This document shows, one piece after another, positions 7,390 through 15,332 of a stretch of DNA of 15,332 nucleotides (position 1 is the stretch's first letter; the number at the start of each line of letters is the position of its first letter). Under the pieces are notes generated by a model that saw only the letters and a list, made by a program, of their open reading frames with translations, searched no databases and had not been told where the DNA came from. Source of the stretch: Comamonas sp. Lineage in GTDB: Bacteria > Pseudomonadota > Gammaproteobacteria > Burkholderiales > Burkholderiaceae_C. Location: positions 1-15,332 of the forward strand of contig JAFAIY010000592.1 of assembly GCA_019236485.1 (NCBI GenBank), in the 5' to 3' direction. The position numbers and the translations under genes are program-made.

Positions 7390-8397
7390 TCAGCTCTTGA
7401 GCTTGAGCAGATAGGTCATGAGCTGCGCGGTGGAGGTCTCGATCTCGAGAAAATCGTGCAGCGCCTTGCCACTCTGCCATGACGGGCTCCAGTTATTGCT
7501 GGCCAGACTCTGCTTCCAGCTGTCCTGGCCGACCGCGTATTCGATGGCCGCCAGCATTTGCTGGGAGCGCTCCGCCGGCAGGTTCTTGCCGGTGAAGACG
7601 GCGCGCCAGTTGGACATTTCCGCATCCACGCCCTGGTCGCGCAGCGAGGCGATGCCGAACAGCGCGCGGCGCGACGAGACGCCCAGGGCGCGCAGCTTGC
7701 CGGCCTGCAGGGCGTCACGGAACTCGCTGTAACCGGAAATGCCGACCTGCACCTGTTTCTGCAGCAGGGCTTTGACCACATCGTTGCCGCCGGGGAAGGG
7801 CTTGTACTGCAGCTGCTCGGGATTGGCCTTGGCGACCCTGGCCAGCATGCCCGCATACATATGGTCCACGCCGCCGGCCGAGCCGCCGGCAATCGCCAGC
7901 GCACCCAGGTTCTCGCGCATGGCCTTGGCCAGGGACTTGGGGTCGGCCAGCGCCGAGTCCGCGGGCACGGCCACCACCAGATAGTCGCTGGTCAGGCGCG
8001 CGAGCGCCTGCACCTGCTGCAAATCCTTGGAAGCCTTGTTCAAGGCCAGGGCTCCGACCATGACCATGCCGCCGATCAGCAGGCTGCCCGGGTCGCTGCC
8101 GTAGCGCTTGGTGTATTCGGCAAGCCCTATGGTGCCGCCCTTGCCGCCTATGTTTTCATAGACGACCTTGTCCACCATGCCGCTGCTGGTCAGCGCCGCG
8201 CCCAGTGCACGGCCGGTCTGGTCCCAGCCGCCGCCCGGGTTGGCGGGGATCACGATGCGCAGCTGCGCCCCCAGGCGCTGGGGCGGTCCGGCCTGCGCCG
8301 AGGGCAGGGCGCTGCCGGCCAACAGGGCCGCGGTACAGCCCAGCCATTGGCGACGCGTGATGGCATGGCCTGGCGCAGTGAGGATGGGGTGGTTCAT
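7390..8397 (-). CDS. Bug-family (TctC-like) periplasmic solute-binding protein
   Basis: Exported binding protein of the tripartite tricarboxylate transporter (TTT) type, a family hugely expanded in Burkholderiales. Ligands are typically carboxylates, and specificity cannot be read from sequence. 335 aa from the ATG at 8397, preceded by GGAGAT. The N-terminus has a signal peptide with paired arginines (TRRQWLG, 14-20), a hydrophobic stretch (CTAALLAGSALPS) and a likely cleavage after AQA (residue 36); this resembles a Tat signal, though Sec export is possible. Bug hallmarks are IVIPANPGGGWDQTGRAL (48-65) around the ligand-carboxylate-binding loop, VVYENIGGKGGTIGL (78-92), GGSAGGVDH (171-179) and KPFPGGNDVVKALL (199-212). 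Membrane partners TctA/TctB are not in the window. The next gene, 5 bp downstream, is a ketopantoate-reductase-like enzyme, probably in the same transcript. Confidence 0.93.
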   Translation of the reverse strand: MNHPILTAPGHAITRRQWLGCTAALLAGSALPSAQAGPPQRLGAQLRIVIPANPGGGWDQTGRALGAALTSSGMVDKVVYENIGGKGGTIGLAEYTKRYGSDPGSLLIGGMVMVGALALNKASKDLQQVQALARLTSDYLVVAVPADSALADPKSLAKAMRENLGALAIAGGSAGGVDHMYAGMLARVAKANPEQLQYKPFPGGNDVVKALLQKQVQVGISGYSEFRDALQAGKLRALGVSSRRALFGIASLRDQGVDAEMSNWRAVFTGKNLPAERSQQMLAAIEYAVGQDSWKQSLASNNWSPSWQSGKALHDFLEIETSTAQLMTYLLKLKS

Positions 8398-8419
8398 GGC
8401 TGATCTCCGTTGTCTAGGG

Positions 8420-8442
8420 CTTTGCTTTGCACGCAAGCAAAG
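8420..8442. promoter_or_regulatory. Candidate operator or leader hairpin of the Bug gene
   Basis: Perfect 8-bp arms CTTTGCTT / AAGCAAAG separated by TGCACGC, 22 bp upstream of the start codon at 8397. It sits between the rpoD terminator and the Bug start, where the promoter must lie, so it is a natural site for a repressor or activator dimer. Confidence 0.5.
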
Positions 8443-8465
8443 ACTTGCTGACCTGGGGTACATGT

Positions 8466-8497
8466 AAAAAAGCCCCGACCTCGGGCGAGGTCAGGGC
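8466..8497 (-). terminator. Intrinsic terminator of rpoD
   Basis: Minus-strand stem GCCCTGACCTC / GAGGTCGGGGC (one mismatch) with loop GCCC, followed by TTTTTT at 8471-8466. It lies 44 bp after the rpoD stop and separates the dnaG-rpoD unit from the Bug gene on the same strand. Confidence 0.92.
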
Positions 8498-8541
8498 CTG
8501 TTGGCAGGAGCCCGCCGGCGGCGGATTCCCGGTGACTGGCA

Positions 8542-10983
<2,442 letters not shown>

Positions 10984-10997
10984 GAACACCTCTCACG

Positions 10998-11050
10998 GTA
11001 CGAACACACACAAACACACAAAGAGAAACGGAAAATGCAAACAAACGCCA
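10998..11050 (-). other. U/GU-rich low-complexity stretch just upstream of the rpoD ribosome site
   Basis: On the minus strand runs of TTTGTGTG, TTTGTGTGTG and TTTTCCGTTTCTC precede the rpoD Shine-Dalgarno sequence. In RNA this would be an unstructured U-rich segment of the kind that ribosomal protein S1 favours; that role is inference. Confidence 0.35.
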
Positions 11051-11065
11051 CATAGGCTGGCGCAT

Positions 11066-11084
11066 GGGCAGGCCTGGCCTGTCC
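11066..11084 (-). repeat. GC-rich hairpin in the dnaG-rpoD spacer
   Basis: An 8-bp stem with one G-U pair (GGGCAGGC / GCCTGTCC on the plus strand) and a 3-base loop. No T-run follows, so it is probably an mRNA processing or stability element rather than a terminator. Confidence 0.45.
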
Positions 11085-11171
11085 AACGGGAGCCAAAAAC
11101 TCCCCGGCAAGATCTTGGGGCGATCATTTGGTATGCAGTCCTTGCGGAAATTGGGCCATGCAGTTGCTGCC

Positions 11172-11201
11172 ATCACGTGATTCCTTCACGGGGCCCGGGC
11201 C
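11172..11201. repeat. Two 10-bp palindromes in the dnaG-rpoD spacer
   Basis: ATCACGTGAT (11172-11181) and GGCCCGGGCC (11192-11201) are both perfect palindromes. Between them CGTGA-TTCCT-TCACG forms an overlapping inverted repeat. They may be protein-binding sites controlling the internal rpoD promoter; no known consensus is claimed. Confidence 0.4.
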
Positions 11202-11228
11202 GGAGGTGCTGCTGTCGCTCTTGCCTAT

Positions 11229-11262
11229 ATCCCATAAATTATACCTTTTTATGGGATGTCAA
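11229..11262 (-). promoter_or_regulatory. Candidate internal rpoD promoter within a 10-bp inverted repeat
   Basis: On the minus strand exact TTGACA (11262-11257) overlaps the dnaG stop codon, and exact TATAAT (11243-11238) follows after only 13 bp. Both fall within or at the edge of the perfect inverted repeat ATCCCATAAA (11229-11238) / TTTATGGGAT (11248-11257). The segment is an A+T island in GC-rich DNA. The spacer is shorter than the 16-18 bp that sigma-70 prefers, so the element may need a helper or may work in another way. An rpoD promoter inside or after dnaG is known in E. coli. Confidence 0.5.
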
Positions 11263-13235
11263 GAGGTGGTGCCAATAATTACAGATAAATTTTTTCGCAT
11301 CTGCTGAAACTCAATGTAGCGCTTTGCGGCGGTCGGGTCTGTAGCTATCTCTTTGAGAGCCTTGGCTTCTTCGCGCTTGAGGTGATCCACCAAGATCAGG
11401 TTGAGTGTGCCACGCAATTCCTTGCGCAATTCGTCCACTTCGCCTTCGGGATTGGCATGGGCGCCACTCATCAGCTTGTTGGCCAGTGGTTCGCAGGGCG
11501 AGCCTTGTAGCTGTTCGCGCAGCACTGCCCAGGAACGCGGGCCGGACTCGGTGAACTGAGCCTCCAGCCAGCGAAACAACGGCGCATGGCTTTGATTGCA
11601 GCGCGCCAGGGCGTCGAAGTCCTCATGGGTCATTTCCTCCATGAACTCCATATGGCACATCAGCAAGCGTGCGGCCTGGTCCTCGCGGCTCACGGGAGTG
11701 GGGCGCGGGCCCAGCGGCGGCGGGTTCCAGTCCTCGCCTTTCTTGCCCCAGGGCTTGCGCTGGCGTCCCAACTCGCGGCGGCCGCTCCAACTGCCGCCGC
11801 CGCCCTGTGGCTGATAGCTGGGGGCACTGGGCTCAGCCCATTCAGGTGCGGCATCCCAGCTGGGCGGTGCGTCCCATTCGGGCGCCTGGCTGCTGGCCGG
11901 CGTGGGCGTGCGTCTGGCCATGGGGGCGGTGCGTGCGGCTTCCTGGGCCCAGATGTCGGCGAGGTCGCGCGCATCCAGCTGCACCAGGGCCGCAATTTCG
12001 GACAGCAGCTGGCGCTTGAGCGCGCCGTCAGGCAGCTGCGACCACAGCGGCCTGGCATTGCTGGCCATATGGGCGCGGCCCTCGGTCTGGCCCAGGTCGC
12101 AGCCCTCGCTGGCCGATTCGATGAGAAAGCGGCTCAGCGGCGTGGCGTCGCCCACATAGCGTGCGAAAGCCTCGGGGCCGTATTCGCGGATGAAGCTGTC
12201 GGGGTCGTGCTCCGAGGGCAGAAACAGGAATTTGAGGGAACGGGTGTCGGTGGCCAGCGGCAGGGCCGCGTCCAGCGCCTTGCGCGCCGCGCGGCGGCCG
12301 GCGCCGTCGCCGTCGAAGCTGAAGACCACGGCATCGGTAAAGCGAAACAGCTTTTGCACATGGTCCGGGGTACAGGCCGTGCCCAGCGTGGCCACGGCAT
12401 TCGCAAACCCCAGCTGGGCCAGGGCCACCACGTCCATATAGCCTTCGGTGACCAGCGCATAGCCCATGTCGCGCAAGGCCTGGCGCGCCTCGAACAGGCC
12501 GTAGAGTTCTCGGCCCTTGTGGAAGACCGGAGTTTCGGGCGAGTTCAGGTATTTGGGCTTTTCGTCGCCGAAGACGCGGCCGCCAAAGCCTATGCATTCG
12601 CCCTTGACGTTGCGGATGGGGAACATCAGCCGGTCGCGAAAGCGGTCGTAGCGGCGGCCGTCTTCCTCGCCGGCTATGACCAGACCGCATTCCTCGAGTT
12701 GCGGGTTGTCATACTCGGCGAACACGCTGGCCAGTCCATGCCAGCCCGCGGGCGCGTAGCCCAGGCCGAAACGCTTGGAGACCTCGCCCGAGACGCCGCG
12801 CTTCTTGAGGTATTCGATGGCCTTGGGGGCGGCCCTGAGCTGCTTGCGGTAGGAGTCGCCGGCTTTCTCCAGCAGATCGCTGAGGCTTTCGGCCTTCTGC
12901 TTCTGCTGGGCCTGGCGTTGGCGCTCGGCGGGGCTGATGTCGTCCTGCGGCACTTGCAGGCCGCACTGGTTGGCGAGTTCCTGCACGGCCTCGACAAAGC
13001 CCATGCCCGCATGCTCCATCAGAAAGCCGATGGCATTGCCGTTCTTGCCGCAGCCAAAGCAGTGGAAGAACTGCTTGGAGGGGCTGACGGTGAAGGAGGG
13101 TGACTTCTCGCTGTGGAACGGGCACAGGCCCATGAAGTTGGCGCCGCCCTTTTTGAGCTGCACATAGCGGCCCACGATGTCGACCACGTCGACGCGGGAG
13201 AGCAACTCTTGGATAAACGATTGGGGAATGGCCAC
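11259..13235 (-). CDS. dnaG: DNA primase DnaG
   Basis: Synthesises RNA primers for Okazaki fragments at the replication fork, working with DnaB helicase. 658 aa from a GTG start at 13235; the N-terminus (AIPQSFIQELLSRVDVVDIV) is where DnaG similarity begins, and the ribosome site is weak (only CCGGG just before GTG). The CHC2 zinc ribbon uses Cys38, His41, Cys59 and Cys62 (CPFH, HCFGCG). The RNA-polymerase domain includes EECGL, RFRDRLMFPIRN and GFGGR (about 181-220). TOPRIM has EGYMD with Glu264 and the metal-binding DGD at 308-310; DPDSF is at 344-348. A Trp/Pro/Gly-rich linker (about 436-515) leads to a helical C-terminal DnaB-binding domain (520-658). The stop codon lies at the head of the candidate rpoD promoter. 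rpsU is not the next gene upstream; a structured leader with a terminator is. Confidence 0.97.
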   Translation of the reverse strand: MAIPQSFIQELLSRVDVVDIVGRYVQLKKGGANFMGLCPFHSEKSPSFTVSPSKQFFHCFGCGKNGNAIGFLMEHAGMGFVEAVQELANQCGLQVPQDDISPAERQRQAQQKQKAESLSDLLEKAGDSYRKQLRAAPKAIEYLKKRGVSGEVSKRFGLGYAPAGWHGLASVFAEYDNPQLEECGLVIAGEEDGRRYDRFRDRLMFPIRNVKGECIGFGGRVFGDEKPKYLNSPETPVFHKGRELYGLFEARQALRDMGYALVTEGYMDVVALAQLGFANAVATLGTACTPDHVQKLFRFTDAVVFSFDGDGAGRRAARKALDAALPLATDTRSLKFLFLPSEHDPDSFIREYGPEAFARYVGDATPLSRFLIESASEGCDLGQTEGRAHMASNARPLWSQLPDGALKRQLLSEIAALVQLDARDLADIWAQEAARTAPMARRTPTPASSQAPEWDAPPSWDAAPEWAEPSAPSYQPQGGGGSWSGRRELGRQRKPWGKKGEDWNPPPLGPRPTPVSREDQAARLLMCHMEFMEEMTHEDFDALARCNQSHAPLFRWLEAQFTESGPRSWAVLREQLQGSPCEPLANKLMSGAHANPEGEVDELRKELRGTLNLILVDHLKREEAKALKEIATDPTAAKRYIEFQQMRKNLSVIIGTTS

Positions 13236-13299
13236 CCCGGTATTTTGCCTTGGCCGGCGATGACCTGTGGGCACCAAGGTATGGCCGGGAAGCGCGGGC

Positions 13300-13330
13300 A
13301 AAAAAAAGCCTGCACCCATGGGCGCAGGCT
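13300..13330 (-). terminator. Intrinsic terminator upstream of dnaG
   Basis: Minus-strand stem AGCCTGC / GCAGGCT, with the loop further able to pair as GCCC-AT-GGGT, is followed by eight T (13307-13300, the first also closing the stem). It stands 65 bp before the dnaG GTG, with no protein gene in front of it on this strand, so it ends either a small RNA or an attenuated dnaG leader. Confidence 0.85.
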
Positions 13331-13475
13331 CGGTCTCCTGTTGCCTGGAACATTGCCAGGCTCTCCTCTAAGAAGTCTCCTCCTCCACACAGTTTCGAGG
13401 GGCTGAGCACCGGCTCCGTGCGGAGCGGAATGCCGGTCTTGGCCACCTGCGTCGGCAGCCGTCACCTCGAAACAT
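13331..13475 (-). ncRNA. Structured RNA (small RNA or dnaG-rpoD leader), family unknown
   Basis: Read on the minus strand, it begins with GTTTCGAGG (13473-13465), which pairs perfectly with CCTCGAAAC (13400-13392). Inside it GGCTG pairs with CAGCC, and ACCGGC pairs with GCCGGT (13437-13432 with 13414-13409) around a CTCCG/CGGAG inner stem. Next comes a purine-rich single strand with GGAGGAGGA (13386-13378) and AGAGGAGAG, a perfect 6-bp hairpin GCCTGG / CCAGGC (13361-13356 with 13348-13343), CAGGAGAC, and then the terminator. A -10-like TAGAAT (13487-13482) would place the start near 13475, right at the first stem; no good -35 is seen. I do not recognise it as 6S, tmRNA, SRP RNA, RNase P RNA or a standard riboswitch. 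The structure is seen; the function is unknown. Confidence 0.45.
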
Positions 13476-13736
13476 GCGCGCATTCTAAGAGCGATTTGCG
13501 CCCCGTGCGATTGTTGTGTCAGATAAATGATGTCTTATAGATGACTTGCATGGCTGCTGCCTGCCGCAGGTATGGGTGGATATTTGGTGTCGGTGCTAAC
13601 CAAATGATTTTCAATGAATTTATGCAATTTCAGAAGTTGCTGAAACAATCGTTGTTTGGAATGACCATATGTCTTTCTCTGTCTTTGGCGAGCAAAATCG
13701 CAGGTGCTCGGAGGCGTCCAAGCGCCGGGGTGGAAG

Positions 13737-13774
13737 GGCTTTGATGCAAGTCAATCGTCAGCGACTTGCCAGCC
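13737..13774 (+). repeat. Hairpin in the CoA ligase leader
   Basis: GCAAGTC (13746-13752) and GACTTGC (13763-13769) are perfect 7-bp arms, extended by GGCT / AGCC after a bulge. A second small hairpin, GCGGC-GT-GCCGC (13780-13791), follows. Neither has a T-run. They lie 57-110 bp before the ATG at 13848. Confidence 0.55.
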
Positions 13775-13836
13775 AAAAAGCGGCGTGCCGCCAGGATGTA
13801 AGCCTGGTGTTCAGCAAACTGCGATAAAACCCGCAC

Positions 13837-13842
13837 AGGAGA
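13837..13842 (+). promoter_or_regulatory. Shine-Dalgarno of the CoA ligase gene
   Basis: AGGAGA, 5 bases before the ATG at 13848. It fixes the start of a gene whose frame runs off the right edge. Confidence 0.85.
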
Positions 13843-13847
13843 CATTT

Positions 13848-15332
13848 ATGACCAGTTCTTACGATCTGCACCTGGACCCCAACACGGCCAACTATGCTGC
13901 GCTCACCCCTTTGAGCTTTATTGCCCGCACGGCCGAGGTCTATCCAGAGCGTCTGGCCATTGTTCATGGCGAGCTGCGCCAGAGCTGGGGCCAGACCTAT
14001 GCGCGCTGCCGCCGGCTGGCCAGCAGCCTGCAACAGATAGGCATAGGCAAGAACGATACCGTGGCCGTGATGCTGCCCAACACGCCGCCCATGGTGGAAG
14101 CCCATTTCGGCGTGCCCATGTCGGGTGCCGTGCTCAACACGTTGAATACACGGCTGGATGCCGAAACCCTGGCCTTTATGCTGGACCATGGCGAGGCCAA
14201 GGCCTTGATCGTCGATCCGGAATTCGTGGGCGTGATGGCCAAGGCGCTGAAGCTGCGCCAGCGCAGCGAGCCCATCTATGTGATCCAGGTCGAGGATGAG
14301 CTCTATGGCGCAGCCGCCGAACAGATAGGCGTCATCGATTACGAAAGCTTTGTGGCCGGAGGCGATGCGGAATTCGACTGGCAGCTGCCCGGCAACGAGT
14401 GGAATGCGATTGCGCTCAACTACACCAGCGGCACCACGGGCAACCCCAAGGGCGTGGTCTACCACCATCGCGGCGCGCACAACAATGCCATCAGCAATGT
14501 GCTGGAGTGGGACATGCCCAAGCATGCGGTCTATCTGTGGACCCTGCCCATGTTCCACTGCAACGGCTGGTGCTTCCCCTGGACGGTGGCGGCGCGTGCG
14601 GCGGTGAACGTGTGTCTGCGTCGCGTGGAGGCCCAGGCGATCTTCGACGCCATCCGCAATCATGGCGTCACCCATTACTGCGGCGCACCCATTGTCCACA
14701 GCCTGCTGGTGAATGCGCCGACAGCCATGAAGGACGGCGTGCCCGAAGGCGTGAAGGCCATGGTGGCCGGGGCCGCGCCGCCCGCATCGATGATCGAGGG
14801 CATGGAGGCCATGGGCTTCGACATCACCCATGTCTACGGCCTGACGGAAACCTATGGGCCCGCCACGGTCTGCGCCAAGCATGAGGACTGGAACGCGCTG
14901 GACATTGGCGAGCGTGCGCGCCTGAATTCGCGCCAGGGTGTGCGCTACCACCTGCAGCGCTCGGCCGCGGTACTGGATCCCGAGACCATGCAGCCCGTGC
15001 CGCACGACGGCCAGACCATGGGCGAGATCATGTTCCAGGGCAATATCGCGATGAAGGGCTATCTCAAGAACCCGCAGGCGACGGACGAGGCCTTCCGCGG
15101 CGGCTGGTTCCACAGCGGCGATCTGGCCGTGCAGCATCCCGACGGCTATATACAGATCAAGGACCGCAGCAAGGACATCATTATCTCGGGCGGCGAGAAC
15201 ATCTCCTCCATCGAGGTCGAGGACGTGCTCTACCGCCATCCGGCCGTGCTGGCCGCGGCCGTGGTGGCCAAGCCCGATCCGAAGTGGGGCGAGACGCCTT
15301 GCGCCTTTGTGGAGCTCAAGGCCGGTGCCCAG
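13848..15332 (+). CDS. Acyl-CoA synthetase (AMP-forming), 3'-truncated by window edge
   Basis: Activates a carboxylic acid to its CoA thioester through an acyl-adenylate. 495 residues are visible of about 545-550, and no stop codon occurs before the edge. Motifs of the ANL superfamily are in order: the P-loop-like YTSGTTGNPKG at residues 192-202, the substrate-pocket segment LPMFHCNGWCFPW, the adenine-binding GAAPP, YGLTETYGP starting at residue 330, the ribose-binding HSGD with Asp425, and the hinge DRSKDIIISGGENISSIEVE (GGEN at 448-451). The catalytic Lys near the C-terminus lies beyond the window. The HHRGAHNNAISN segment after the P-loop resembles the DmdB / medium-chain acyl-CoA ligase branch (methylmercaptopropionate or fatty acids) more than acetyl-CoA synthetase; the substrate is unproven. 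It is divergent from dnaG, with a long leader. Confidence 0.95.
   Translation, partial: MTSSYDLHLDPNTANYAALTPLSFIARTAEVYPERLAIVHGELRQSWGQTYARCRRLASSLQQIGIGKNDTVAVMLPNTPPMVEAHFGVPMSGAVLNTLNTRLDAETLAFMLDHGEAKALIVDPEFVGVMAKALKLRQRSEPIYVIQVEDELYGAAAEQIGVIDYESFVAGGDAEFDWQLPGNEWNAIALNYTSGTTGNPKGVVYHHRGAHNNAISNVLEWDMPKHAVYLWTLPMFHCNGWCFPWTVAARAAVNVCLRRVEAQAIFDAIRNHGVTHYCGAPIVHSLLVNAPTAMKDGVPEGVKAMVAGAAPPASMIEGMEAMGFDITHVYGLTETYGPATVCAKHEDWNALDIGERARLNSRQGVRYHLQRSAAVLDPETMQPVPHDGQTMGEIMFQGNIAMKGYLKNPQATDEAFRGGWFHSGDLAVQHPDGYIQIKDRSKDIIISGGENISSIEVEDVLYRHPAVLAAAVVAKPDPKWGETPCAFVELKAGAQ

Larger units (their letters stand above)
13488..13847. other. Non-coding, partly A+T-rich region before the CoA ligase gene
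   Basis: 360 bp with no convincing gene. It holds a possible plus-strand promoter (TTGTGT at 13514-13519, 16 bp, TATAGA at 13536-13541), which would leave a leader of about 300 nt. It also holds nested inverted repeats TTTCAG-N6-CTGAAA (13628-13645) and AAACAA-TCG-TTGTTT (13643-13657), and two hairpins near 13737-13791. Short frames in both directions lack ribosome sites. Confidence 0.5.

Noticed and set aside
10986..10989. Upstream GTG start for rpoD adding two residues
   Set aside because: The ATG at 10983 has better spacing to GAGAGG.
11586..13103. 505-residue open frame on the plus strand opposite dnaG
   Set aside because: Antisense shadow; dnaG zinc ribbon and TOPRIM motifs are in the minus strand.
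13368..13475. 35-codon minus-strand mini-frame within the structured RNA, ending just before an AGGAG and another ATG (13353)
   Set aside because: It would need to be leaderless, its codon use is Arg/Ser/Cys-rich and unlike neighbours, and no run of one amino acid suggests a classical attenuator peptide. The RNA-structure reading explains the same bases better.
13541..13744. 67-residue plus-strand frame whose C-terminal part looks like a signal peptide
   Set aside because: No Shine-Dalgarno before 13541 or the internal ATG at 13622, and the tail (ARRRPSAGVEGL) looks random.
13758..15239. 493-residue open frame on the minus strand opposite the CoA ligase
   Set aside because: His/Gly/Ala-rich shadow; ANL motifs are clear in the plus strand, whose frame stays open to the edge.

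Overview
The window is high-GC, gene-dense chromosomal DNA. The protein sequences and gene neighbourhoods look like a betaproteobacterium of the order Burkholderiales, most likely the family Comamonadaceae (Comamonas/Delftia type). The supporting signs are a long Ala/Lys-rich N-terminus on RpoD, a Bug-type solute-binding protein, a dnaG-rpoD pair, and a two-gene VC_2705-type sodium:solute symporter. The taxonomic call rests on recognition, not on a search.

Layout from left to right. (1) Positions 1-4524, plus strand: the C-terminal six-sevenths of phosphoenolpyruvate synthase (ppsA, cut by the left edge), then after 14 bp a small DUF4212-type symporter subunit, then the large SSS-family subunit overlapping it by 8 bp. 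This looks like one transcription unit linking organic-acid uptake to gluconeogenesis. (2) A small conserved-type protein of unknown function (4752-5228, plus) meets a minus-strand FKBP-type prolyl isomerase (5288-5641) at a shared bidirectional terminator. Upstream of the isomerase lies a small HxlR-like winged-helix regulator (5767-6072, minus) with its own terminator and a possible self-operator. (3) Positions 6440-8397, minus: a Tat/Sec-exported Bug (TctC-like) binding protein followed by a ketopantoate-reductase-like enzyme, probably cotranscribed. (4) Positions 8542-13235, minus: rpoD (housekeeping sigma factor) preceded by dnaG (primase), the core of the macromolecular-synthesis operon. 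rpsU is not directly upstream. (5) Positions 13848-15332, plus: a fatty-acyl/organic-acid CoA ligase cut by the right edge. It diverges from dnaG across a 612-bp gap.

The most interesting non-coding region is 13300-13490 on the minus strand. A 9-bp perfect long-range stem, an inner stem-loop, a second hairpin, five GGA triplets and a strong intrinsic terminator lie in order just upstream of dnaG. It could be a transcription-attenuating leader of dnaG-rpoD or a free-standing small RNA; I could not match it to a known family. A second point is the dnaG-rpoD junction, where exact TTGACA and TATAAT hexamers only 13 bp apart are woven into a 10-bp perfect inverted repeat that begins at the dnaG stop codon.

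I see no CRISPR array, insertion sequence, prophage, tRNA or rRNA. Most of the window is ordinary core genome, and no new multi-gene system is evident.
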